From NCBI GenBank assembly GCA_964354365.1, contig CAYGZM010000216.1:1-5441 (forward strand): a DNA stretch of 5,441 nucleotides, read 5' to 3'. Position numbers and translations under genes: made by a program. The first letter of the stretch is position 1. The number at the start of each line of letters is the position of its first letter. The notes under the pieces are model-generated. The model made no database searches. It saw only the letters and a list, made by a program, of their open reading frames with translations, and was not told where the DNA came from. The stretch comes from CAYGZM01 sp964354365. GTDB taxonomy: Bacteria > Planctomycetota > Phycisphaerae > Sedimentisphaerales > Anaerobacaceae. Below are positions 1 through 5,231 of the stretch, one piece after another.

Positions 1-1264
1 CCGCCAGATATTGCGTGAACTCTCGCAGGTCCGCCGCGCCCTGGGCGCCTGGGAAGCCGTTTTGCCAGGCCTCGTTCGCCACTTCGAGATGAAGAATCTT
101 GTGCTCCCGGCCTGCAATGTTCGCCAGGATGCCGTCCAAGTGCGCCAGCCGGTCGGACTTGGCGGGCATGACGTACTGGGCGTCCGCGAAGATTGTCACC
201 TCGGCGCGCAAGCCATTCTGCGCGGCCAGGTCGAGCAAGTCGCGGAACTGTTGCCAGTAATCGGGCCAGCCCTGAACGGGATGGCCGGCGCTGTTGGTGA
301 AACTCACCGGCGCAATCTCCAGGCCGTCCCAATTTACCATCGACAGGATGCGGACGTAGTTAAATCCATTCGCCGCCAGCAGGGCCAGGTCGCTGCTCAG
401 CCGAGCGCGGTCGTACTTTGCCCGGCGCAGGGCCTGGAAATAGGATGCGCCCAGGCCGAGGAAGGGGCCGTTGTTGTCGCACAATGATTTTCCGGCCAGG
501 CGAACGAGATTGGCGCCGCCGGCTGGTTGCGTCACCATAGACGCAGGCGGTGTTGTGTTCGAGTGGTCCCAGACCTTGACGTTGCTGAAGATGGCGCCGA
601 GGGGCGCTCCCGCATCCGCTGATCGCCGCGGACTGGCCGCAATGCGCACGCTGTGCCCCGCTGGATTCCAGGCGCCCGCGACCGACGTGGTGAGCAGGAG
701 CACGCCGTCGCGATAGACCTTCAGCACGGTGCTCCCCGCGCCGTTGGGACCCCATTCTTCGCGGAAATGATACGTCGCGTTCGAACTCCACGAGAGTCGC
801 GCCGTGTCCGGCTCGACATAGTTTGGCCGGATTTGCCAGACGATTTCCATCGCATTGGCCTTGGCCGTGTCGAGGCAGCCGATTTTGCGGATGAAGTGCT
901 TGAACGTGTTGTCACGGTAGCCGCCGTTGTAGTTGATGTCCGAGTCGCCGACCGTGTAGTCGTACATGTGGAACAGTTCGGTCTTGTCCTCCATACCCGC
1001 GCGGCACTCGTTGGGATCGAGCCCGCGCACGTCGAACTGGGCCGCGCCGTTGGTGATAGTCGGCACGCGCCAGTAAATCGTGTCGTCTTTGGTCGTGACC
1101 TGCCATCCCCCCGCGACAAACGCGCCACCCGATCGCGTACCGAGCGTGGCGCCTTGCAGGGGATCGTCGAGGACCAAAGCGGCTTGGCTCATTGGCGGGG
1201 AGCATAAGAGCAGCCAGGCCGCCAACAACGCAGACACAACCTGGTTGTTGAATTTCGTGGACAT
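1..1264 (-). CDS. Secreted glycoside hydrolase (jelly-roll + clan GH-A-like TIM barrel), 3' end outside window
   Basis: The frame is open without a stop from ATG 1264 to the left edge (421 codons) and is C-terminally truncated only by the window. Residues 1-28 form a signal peptide: a basic start, a hydrophobic run ALLAAWLLLC, then a likely signal peptidase I site after MSQA. Residues 29-235 are beta-rich and aromatic, ending in a LamG/concanavalin-style strand (SNVKVWD, ending at D233), probably a carbohydrate-binding or jelly-roll module. A short TTPPA linker follows. From about residue 265 (FLGLGASYF) the sequence looks like a (beta/alpha)8 barrel: NGFNYVRI at 299-306 fits beta-strand 2, and HLEVANEAW at 392-400 matches the strand-4 Asn-Glu of clan GH-A, making E398 the candidate acid/base. 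The nucleophile would lie beyond the edge. It likely cleaves an extracellular or periplasmic polysaccharide, but family and substrate cannot be assigned. No Shine-Dalgarno is visible; a promoter lies almost at the start codon. Confidence 0.85.
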   Translation of the reverse strand, partial: MSTKFNNQVVSALLAAWLLLCSPPMSQAALVLDDPLQGATLGTRSGGAFVAGGWQVTTKDDTIYWRVPTITNGAAQFDVRGLDPNECRAGMEDKTELFHMYDYTVGDSDINYNGGYRDNTFKHFIRKIGCLDTAKANAMEIVWQIRPNYVEPDTARLSWSSNATYHFREEWGPNGAGSTVLKVYRDGVLLLTTSVAGAWNPAGHSVRIAASPRRSADAGAPLGAIFSNVKVWDHSNTTPPASMVTQPAGGANLVRLAGKSLCDNNGPFLGLGASYFQALRRAKYDRARLSSDLALLAANGFNYVRILSMVNWDGLEIAPVSFTNSAGHPVQGWPDYWQQFRDLLDLAAQNGLRAEVTIFADAQYVMPAKSDRLAHLDGILANIAGREHKILHLEVANEAWQNGFPGAQGAADLREFTQYLA

Positions 1265-1272
1265 CAGCGAGA

Positions 1273-1301
1273 ATTCTACGCCGGCAAGCGCAGGGATGCA
1301 A
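1273..1301 (-). promoter_or_regulatory. Candidate sigma-70-type promoter of the glycoside hydrolase gene, possibly leaderless
   Basis: On the minus strand TTGCAT (1301-1296) and TAGAAT (1278-1273) are separated by exactly 17 nt. They match the -35 consensus at 4 of 6 and the -10 consensus at 5 of 6 positions. Only 8 nt lie between the -10 box and ATG 1264, so transcription would begin at or within one or two bases of the start codon. That agrees with the absence of a ribosome binding site. The alternative is a promoter further upstream with this match arising by chance. Confidence 0.4.
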
Positions 1302-1349
1302 GTGCTATTATTCAGTTACTCGTCTCTATGTCGCTGTGAACGGCTTAAG

Positions 1350-1539
1350 AGGCTGTAACAAAACCTGACTTCAAAATGAGGCGTCTGCAGGGGGCTGTTT
1401 TAATAGATTCCTCGACTGCGCTCGGAATGACAAAGGCTGCGCTCGGAATGACAAAGGCTGCGCTCGGAATGACAAAGGGTGCGCTCGGGATGACAAAGAC
1501 TGCGCTGCGAATGACGAATTGGGTTTTGTTAGAGTGCCT
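1350..1539. mobile_element. MITE-like non-coding element with inverted ends and internal tandem repeats
   Basis: The left end reads AGGCTGTAACAAAACC (1350-1365). The right end (1522-1539) is its imperfect inverse: AGGC, four bases, then TAACAAAACC on the minus strand. The shared 10-bp core is perfect, and similarity trails inward (both have a TTC a few bases in). Between the ends lie the 21-bp tandem repeats and a GATTCCTCG stretch typical of the dispersed 'SFRAQSRNL' intergenic repeats. There is no convincing coding frame; the element is about 190 bp. The right end shares two bases with the asnS stop codon. No target-site duplication is evident, so mobility is inferred only from the inverted ends. 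Confidence 0.45.
1421..1504. repeat. Four tandem 21-bp repeats
   Basis: Four head-to-tail 21-bp units start at 1421, 1442, 1463 and 1484, each built on CTCGGAATGACAAAG followed by a GCTGCG-like tail. The first two are identical, the third has one change and the fourth three. A degenerate fifth copy begins at 1505 (CTGCGAATGACGAA), and the sequence just before 1421 (CTCGACTGCG) is a partial copy. Because 21 is a multiple of 3, the array stays open in several frames and creates spurious ORFs on both strands. Confidence 0.9.
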
Positions 1540-3049
1540 AAATATAGACCTTGTCCGCCATTCTTGGGAATGGGATGCACTGGCGGATGTGCTTTTCGCC
1601 GGTGATCCAGGCGACGGTCCGTTCGACGCCGAGTCCGAAGCCGCCGTGCGGGACGGAGCCGTATTTGCGGAGGTCGAGATACCAGTCGTAGGTTTCGGGG
1701 TTGAGGCCCTGCTGCTTGATTCTTTCGAGGAGCCGGTCGTGGTCGTCTTCTCTTACCGAGCCGCCAATGATTTCTCCGAAGCCGTCGGGGGCGAGCACGT
1801 CAAAGTTCAGGACGACCTTCTCATTGTCCCTGTCGGTCTTCATATAAAAGGCCTTGGCGTCTTTGGGGTAGTGGGTGACAAAGACGGGTTTGTCGTGCAT
1901 CTGGGAGATAATGGTCTCATCCGAGCCGCCCAAGTCCTTGCCCCACTGAAATTCCGCTGCAAGTTGGGCGTGCTTGGGGTTGTTCTCGATCTTTGTGTCC
2001 ATTTCTGCCAGGTCGCTGCGCAGGTCGATTAGCTCGGCGGCGATTTTGTCCTTTTTCCACTGCTTTATCTGGCCGGTCTGCTCGTGCTCGAACTCGGCGA
2101 TTTTGGCTTCCAGCTCCCGCTTTTGGTTTTGGAAGTCCTGCAACTGCTGAGCCAGAAAGTCTTTGGTTTTCCGGCCGGTGAGTATCTCACCGACCTCGGT
2201 ATATGTGAGGCGGTAGAAGGGGGGCTGGATTTTTTCGAGGGCTGCGATATTGGCAGTGAGGGTTTCAAGCTCTCTTCTATTATTTTGGATGACCTGGGCG
2301 ACTATGAAGGAGACGAAGCTCTCTGCTAATTCGAGCAGGCCGGGCAGGTCGATGAAGGCGACCTCCGGCTCGACCATCCAGAACTCGGTGAGGTGTCGGC
2401 GGGTCTTGCTCTTTTCGGCGCGGAAGGTCGGGCCGAAGCAATAGACCTTCCCAAAGGCCATCGCGGCCGATTCGAGGTAGAGCTGGCCGGTCTGGGTCAG
2501 GTGCAGGGGCGTGCCGAAATAATCGACCTCGAACAGCGAGGTCTGGTCCTCGCCGACAATGGTTGTGAAGATGGGGGTGTCGATGAGGATAAAGCCGTTG
2601 TCGTTGAAGAACCTGCGGATGGCGTCGATGACGGTATGGCGAATTTTGCCGATGCACCACTGGCGCTGCGAGCGAAAGTGCAGGTGGCGGTGCTTGAGCA
2701 GGAAATCGACGCCGTGCGATTTGGGCGTGATGGGATAATCCGTAGCCGGGGAGATGATTTCAGCCCCCGTTACGGCCAGTTCGTATCCGCCGACGCTTCG
2801 TTCGTCCGCTCTGACGGTTCCCGCGACGGTCAGAGATGATTCCTGGCCGAGATGCGCCAGACTGTTGAAAAGCTCATCGGGGATGCCGCCTTTTTCAACA
2901 ACGCACTGGCAAAGCCCCGTGCCGTCCCGAATAATAAGAAACAGCACCTTACCGCTCGAACGGGAGTTGTACAGCCAGCCGCTTAAAGTAACCTGCTGTT
3001 CCGTATGGTCTTTCAATTCCTCAATGTAAACGGCATTGTCCTTTGTCAT
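1538..3049 (-). CDS. asnS: Asparaginyl-tRNA synthetase with a coiled-coil insertion
   Basis: This cytoplasmic class II synthetase joins asparagine to tRNA-Asn using ATP. Residues 18-105 form the anticodon-binding OB-fold (QVTLSGWLYNSR, LIIRDGTG). Motif 1 is around 147-161 (NGFILIDTPIF). Motif 2 is FRAEKSKTRRHLTEFW at 209-224, followed by MVEPE, a signature of AsnRS rather than AspRS. Motif 3 is GFGLGVERTVAW at 470-481 with the ATP-binding Arg477. The C-terminus CIPFPRMADKVYI is normal for the family. At 503 residues it is longer than the usual 430-470, because residues about 294-362 are a charged, Leu/Gln/Glu-rich coiled-coil-like insertion between motifs 2 and 3. ATG 3049 has AAGGAA 7 nt upstream (3062-3057). 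The gene ends in TAG, overlapping the edge of the repeat element. Identity is secure; the role of the insertion is unknown. Confidence 0.97.
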   Translation of the reverse strand: MTKDNAVYIEELKDHTEQQVTLSGWLYNSRSSGKVLFLIIRDGTGLCQCVVEKGGIPDELFNSLAHLGQESSLTVAGTVRADERSVGGYELAVTGAEIISPATDYPITPKSHGVDFLLKHRHLHFRSQRQWCIGKIRHTVIDAIRRFFNDNGFILIDTPIFTTIVGEDQTSLFEVDYFGTPLHLTQTGQLYLESAAMAFGKVYCFGPTFRAEKSKTRRHLTEFWMVEPEVAFIDLPGLLELAESFVSFIVAQVIQNNRRELETLTANIAALEKIQPPFYRLTYTEVGEILTGRKTKDFLAQQLQDFQNQKRELEAKIAEFEHEQTGQIKQWKKDKIAAELIDLRSDLAEMDTKIENNPKHAQLAAEFQWGKDLGGSDETIISQMHDKPVFVTHYPKDAKAFYMKTDRDNEKVVLNFDVLAPDGFGEIIGGSVREDDHDRLLERIKQQGLNPETYDWYLDLRKYGSVPHGGFGLGVERTVAWITGEKHIRQCIPFPRMADKVYI

Positions 3050-3098
3050 TTTCTAATTCCTTATTGCCATCGTGCCCAGCCATGCTGACCGACAATAA

Positions 3099-3127
3099 AC
3101 TATACACAGGAAAACGGTGACCGTCCA
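3099..3127 (-). promoter_or_regulatory. Candidate asnS promoter with an overlapping dyad
   Basis: On the minus strand TGGACG (3127-3122) and TATAGT (3104-3099) are 17 nt apart, matching the sigma-70 consensus at 4 of 6 and 5 of 6 positions. This predicts an asnS leader of about 40 nt. The perfect dyad ACGGT-G-ACCGT (3114-3124) overlaps the -35 box and spacer and could bind a regulator. No T-box or other riboswitch is apparent in the short leader. Confidence 0.45.
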
Positions 3128-3151
3128 TAGTGGTATTTGGCGATTCCCGGA

Positions 3152-3163
3152 AAGTATATACTT
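3152..3163. repeat. Perfect 12-bp palindrome AAGTATATACTT
   Basis: AAGTATATACTT equals its own reverse complement. It sits in the divergent region about 25 bp upstream of the candidate asnS -35 box and about 45 bp upstream of the candidate plus-strand -35 box. AAGTATA recurs at 3340-3346. A dimeric regulator could bind here, but no regulator is identified. Confidence 0.35.
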
Positions 3164-3188
3164 GAAGTTGCAGCCGTGGGCGGTGTTC

Positions 3189-3225
3189 CCTAATACCATT
3201 TTCCTGTTGACAGCCTCCTAATACC
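3189..3225 (+). promoter_or_regulatory. Direct repeat CCTAATACC, candidate operator
   Basis: CCTAATACC occurs at 3189-3197 and again at 3217-3225, starts 28 bp apart. A one-mismatch inverted copy (GGTATTTGG) lies at 3132-3140. The two direct copies bracket the TTGACA box, and the second lies inside the -35/-10 spacer. This is the arrangement expected if a toxin-antitoxin pair represses its own promoter. The binding protein is not known. Confidence 0.35.
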
Positions 3226-3235
3226 GTGATACCTT
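3207..3235 (+). promoter_or_regulatory. Candidate promoter of the DUF4258-like/DUF2283 unit
   Basis: A perfect TTGACA (3207-3212) is followed after 17 nt by TACCTT (3230-3235). That -10 is weak (3 of 6) but is preceded by TG plus one base, as in extended -10 promoters. Transcription from here would leave a leader of about 137 nt before ATG 3379, containing the hairpin at 3267-3321. Confidence 0.35.
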
Positions 3236-3266
3236 TGATCCAAATCCAAAGAATAATAGTGGCGAC

Positions 3267-3321
3267 TCGGTGCCTCTCATTCCGGGAACCGGGGCCTCAT
3301 GTTGGCAACGGAGAGGCCGAG
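3267..3321 (+). other. Inverted repeat / possible leader hairpin upstream of the toxin-antitoxin-like pair
   Basis: CTCGG-TG-CCTCTC (3267-3279) pairs with GAGAGGCCGAG (3311-3321) except for a 2-nt bulge, with a 31-nt loop. A competing pairing is GGCCTC (3293-3298) with GAGGCC (3313-3318). The right arm is followed by GGGTTTTGTG, too poor in T for a confident terminator. Two mutually exclusive stems in a leader can mean attenuation, but this is only a possibility. Confidence 0.3.
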
Positions 3322-3378
3322 GGGTTTTGTGAGGGAACCAAGTATAGATAGATCGTTGGGCGAAAATAAGGATATAGA

Positions 3379-3621
3379 ATGAAGTTCACCCAGTATTTTC
3401 TGCATATCAGAAAAAGGCCGGATCGTGCTGTAATAAAAGACGAGTGGATTAAGGACACGATTGATAATCCTTTTTATTTGGAGGTTCAGTCTGACGGCAG
3501 AATACGCAAGTGGAAAAAGATACCCCAAGAGGGCAAATTTCTGCGAGTTATTCTGCTTCCGGACGGCGAAACGGTTCATAATGCTTTTTTCGACAGGGGT
3601 TTTAAAGGGCACACAAAATGA
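3379..3621 (+). CDS. Small DUF4258/BrnT-like protein, probable toxin of a type II pair
   Basis: This is an 80-residue basic protein. Its pattern is an Arg-rich first helix (RKRPDR, residues 11-16), a helix (EWIKDTIDNP), then strands with DGRIRKWKKI, GKFLRVILLPDG and ETVHNAFFDRGF. This matches the helix-helix-beta-hairpin layout of DUF4258 and the related BrnT/RelE-like proteins. Members with the RxRPDRA...DGRI.W...LRV...NAFFDR pattern are, as I recall, commonly encoded next to DUF2283 proteins, as here. ATG 3379 is preceded by AAGGA (3368-3372) with 6-nt spacing. The stop TGA overlaps the next ATG by 4 nt, implying translational coupling. If it is a toxin it would probably act on RNA, but activity and catalytic residues cannot be shown from sequence. 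It could be a non-toxic partner of DUF2283. Confidence 0.82.
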   Translation: MKFTQYFLHIRKRPDRAVIKDEWIKDTIDNPFYLEVQSDGRIRKWKKIPQEGKFLRVILLPDGETVHNAFFDRGFKGHTK

Positions 3622-3860
3622 GAATCAAATATTTTTTAGATACAGATACTGCGTTGATGGAGTTTTCGGAGCACAAAGTTGCCGAAACGAAAGAGATTAA
3701 CGAGAATATTTATGTTGATCTGGATGGTTCGGGTAATCTGGTGGCAATGACTATTGAACACGCCAGACAACAGGCCAGCCTCCCATCCCTTTTTTATGAG
3801 CAGATAGACGGGCAAACGCCTGACAAATCATCTCAGCGGACGACCGGTAGCCGCCGGTGA
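3618..3860 (+). CDS. DUF2283 family protein, probable antitoxin
   Basis: This is an 80-residue acidic protein. Residues 1-50 carry the DUF2283 pattern: MRIKYFLDTDTALMEFSE, VAETKEINENIYVDLDGSGN, LVAMTIEHAR, i.e. beta strands carrying Tyr/Asp turns and the VDxDxxGN loop. The family is uncharacterised, but its genes usually lie beside small toxin-like genes. Here the start overlaps the upstream stop (ATGA), with AAAGGG (3604-3609) 8 nt before ATG. The last 20 or so residues (from about EQIDGQT) lie outside the family core. The end of the frame, TTGSRR, is encoded by the terminator stem, so the tail may be a late extension after loss of an earlier stop. Antitoxin function is inferred from context. 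Confidence 0.85.
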   Translation: MRIKYFLDTDTALMEFSEHKVAETKEINENIYVDLDGSGNLVAMTIEHARQQASLPSLFYEQIDGQTPDKSSQRTTGSRR

Positions 3861-3867
3861 TTTTTTT
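3843..3867 (+). terminator. Rho-independent terminator of the toxin-antitoxin-like unit
   Basis: ACCGGT (3843-3848) pairs with GCCGGT (3853-3858): five Watson-Crick pairs plus a T-G wobble, with loop AGCC. After GA comes a run of seven T (3861-3867). The stem contains the last codons of the DUF2283 gene, whose TGA (3858-3860) lies at the foot of the stem. It separates this unit from the membrane protein gene downstream. Confidence 0.7.
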
Positions 3868-3938
3868 CGTTAAGAGTCGCAGCCAGCATAGGGAGAATTG
3901 TCAATGGTGTACGAATCGCAAAATACTGGGAGGCAGAA

Positions 3939-4037
3939 ATGGACGAGGTGCAGACTGCGCGCTACCGTCTCGGAAGAGCACTCACGTGTTTCTATGTTGC
4001 GAACATTCCATTGGTTTGGTTCGTCGGATTAAAGTAG
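3939..4037 (+). pseudogene. 5' fragment of a membrane protein gene, ended by an in-frame TAG
   Basis: ATG 3939 follows GGGAGG (3928-3933) at 5-nt spacing, the best ribosome binding site in the right half of the window. Thirty-two codons follow, including a first transmembrane helix (residues about 12-31, TCFYVANIPLVWFVGL), before TAG at 4035-4037. The same frame then continues without interruption from CAC 4038 to TGA 4574. The fragment is too short for an independent protein and reads naturally as the N-terminus of the next entry (codons 1-32 of 211). It is a nonsense mutation, sequencing error or readthrough site; see the matching finding. Confidence 0.6.
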
Positions 4038-4067
4038 CACCGTGGTATCGCCCCTTTTCCGGATTCG

Positions 4068-4574
4068 GTGTACATCGGATATTCAATATTCGGCTTACTC
4101 GCTGCCACGTGGGCAATTTACTGGCCTCTGCCAAGTTCGTTTGAGGTTCCGAAACTGGCAAGGCTTCTTCGGCTGGCCAAGAATGGTCTGGGGGTTGGCT
4201 TTTTTAGGACCGGTTTGTTGGCGGTTGGAAACTTGGATCCCGAGAGGTACGCCGTTGAAGACGTGTTGTTGCGTGGCACCTACATATTGCTCTGCTTCAT
4301 CCTTTTTTATGTTGAATGGCTTGCGCAAATCACGGGCATGGAGAACGCTCAAAACAGGGCCGCGTCTGTCGACATCGGCTCAGTCGCGAATGCTGTCTTC
4401 AGTGACGCCCGTAGAAAAGTAATCTTTCCAGCCCTGATCGCCGGGATTTCAGACTTTGTTCTGTGGATTGTGTTCCGCTACGACGGTTTTCCGACCCACG
4501 CTACGGTCTTTGGGGCCTGTTTCAGTGTGTTCGTCAGTTTGGTTCGGGTTCTTTACAGGGACAGGAGCGATTGA
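4068..4574 (+). CDS. Multi-helix integral membrane protein of unknown function (3' part of amber-split gene)
   Basis: I do not recognise the family. From GTG 4068 the product is 168 residues with four hydrophobic segments: about 2-20 (YIGYSIFGLLAATWAIYW), 69-87 (GTYILLCFILFYVEWLA), 118-136 (VIFPALIAGISDFVLWIVF) and 144-162. A soluble basic stretch LARLLRLAKNG lies at 31-40 and a polar loop at 90-116. GTG has no good ribosome binding site. The frame actually extends back without a stop to 4038, immediately after a TAG that joins it to the well-initiated fragment at 3939. The full reading would be 211 codons with five helices, the extra one first. So 4068 is probably not the native start. If the TAG is real, the gene is either inactive or makes an N-terminally short protein. 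Confidence 0.6.
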   Translation: MYIGYSIFGLLAATWAIYWPLPSSFEVPKLARLLRLAKNGLGVGFFRTGLLAVGNLDPERYAVEDVLLRGTYILLCFILFYVEWLAQITGMENAQNRAASVDIGSVANAVFSDARRKVIFPALIAGISDFVLWIVFRYDGFPTHATVFGACFSVFVSLVRVLYRDRSD

Positions 4575-4677
4575 CAAGGCAATGAACCCAAGACAAACCA
4601 GACGTAGCCAGCTATTGCTTGTGAATGCGAGGCCATGAAACGGCGGCTGTTTGTATGTCTCAAAGGTCGCCGGTGAG

Positions 4678-4696
4678 CCGCGGCATTAGGCCGTGG
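4678..4696 (+). other. Short hairpin upstream of the CcbP-like gene
   Basis: CCGCGGC (4678-4684) pairs with GCCGTGG (4690-4696): seven pairs including one G-T wobble, with loop ATTAG. No T-run follows, so it is not a typical terminator of the membrane gene. It ends about 22 nt before ATG 4719 and would lie in that gene's leader. The rest of 4575-4718 shows no convincing gene or promoter. Confidence 0.3.
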
Positions 4697-4718
4697 GTCA
4701 GAAAGGCAAAAAAACAGT

Positions 4719-5090
4719 ATGGCTAAGGTGAAAAAGAATGGCGACCGCGAGAACCGTATCGCAATGGAAATCATCGTTGATGCCAACGGCCCAGAAGAAC
4801 AGGCGATGGGTTGGTATTACTACCTTAAAGAGAAGCTGCGGTTTCCATTTCCGGCAAAATGTGTGGGGGAGAGAGCTATATCACCTCTACGCAAGGGCGA
4901 TGAAGTCGAAATTCTGGGCATGGCTCCTGAAGAGGAGTGTCAACATGAGATGTTCGTTATGATGCGATGGGAGAGGCGGGGTCTTGCGGTTCCTTTGTCG
5001 CAATTGAACCCAATCGCCGAGGCGGATAGGGATACAAGAGAGGCTGTCGGGGATTGGCACTACTGGGTTAAGCAGGGATATATGGTATAA
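4719..5090 (+). CDS. CcbP-type calcium-binding protein
   Basis: This is a 123-residue soluble cytoplasmic protein matching the Calci_bind_CcbP family from memory: EIIVDANGPEEQAMGWYYYL (17-36), a conserved FPFPAKC (42-48), ERAISPLRKGDEVEILGMAPEEEC (51-74), MMRWERRGLAVPLSQL (81-96) and C-terminal DWHYWVKQGY (112-121). CcbP was characterised in the cyanobacterium Anabaena, where it binds calcium through an acidic surface and affects heterocyst differentiation. Homologues in other bacteria are generally of unknown role. Its many Glu/Asp residues and the absence of EF-hands fit. ATG 4719 has AAAGG (4702-4706) 12 nt upstream, a rather long spacing. It appears monocistronic, with no clear tie to its neighbours. 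Confidence 0.88.
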   Translation: MAKVKKNGDRENRIAMEIIVDANGPEEQAMGWYYYLKEKLRFPFPAKCVGERAISPLRKGDEVEILGMAPEEECQHEMFVMMRWERRGLAVPLSQLNPIAEADRDTREAVGDWHYWVKQGYMV

Positions 5091-5149
5091 ACGGTGAGAT
5101 CAATAATCCGGGAATCCGAGGACGCCATACTGATTTCTGCTGTGTTTTT

Positions 5150-5182
5150 GCAGGATGCAGAATTCGGCACCGCTTATCCTGC
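5150..5182. repeat. Inverted repeat between convergent genes
   Basis: GCAGGAT (5150-5156) and ATCCTGC (5176-5182) form a 7-bp stem with a 19-nt loop. Flanking TTTTT (5145-5149) and AAAA (5186-5189) can extend it past a 3-nt bulge. It sits between the convergent CcbP-like and antitoxin-like genes, where a shared terminator is expected. However, no T-run follows the stem on either strand beyond the paired bases, so function is uncertain. The rest of 5091-5231 shows nothing else. Confidence 0.3.
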
Positions 5183-5231
5183 TGCAAAACAACGCGGCCA
5201 CTATATATTACGTGTGGAGGTATTGGCCTGT

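Noticed and set aside
11..1207. Plus-strand open frames (11-487, 653-1207) and minus-strand frames in other phases (360-791, 721-1128, 912-1301)
   Set aside because: They are shadows of the GC-rich hydrolase gene, whose true minus-strand frame runs from 1264 off the left edge with a signal peptide and a catalytic motif.
1421..1504. CRISPR array
   Set aside because: The 21-bp units are directly adjacent with no unique spacers, so this is a tandem repeat.
1376..2839. Long plus-strand open frames opposite asnS (1376-2032, 2393-2839 and others)
   Set aside because: They are antisense to a well-conserved AsnRS, begin inside the tandem repeats or lack ribosome binding sites, and encode nothing recognisable.
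3277..3612. 111-codon minus-strand frame opposite the DUF4258-like gene
   Set aside because: It is antisense to a gene with good start signals and an operon partner, and its product is not recognisable.
3904..4032. 42-codon plus-strand frame starting at ATG 3904
   Set aside because: It overlaps the membrane-protein fragment in another phase, is Arg/Ser-rich without structure, and the frame from 3939 has a better ribosome binding site and a transmembrane helix.
4635..4676. 13-codon frame MKRRLFVCLKGRR as a leader peptide of the CcbP-like gene
   Set aside because: It has no clear ribosome binding site, and such a short frame is expected by chance. The nearby hairpin has no terminator T-run to support attenuation.
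5145..5189. Bidirectional terminator between the convergent genes
   Set aside because: The stem is only 7 bp with a large loop, and the T and A runs lie on the wrong sides to give a T-tract after the hairpin.
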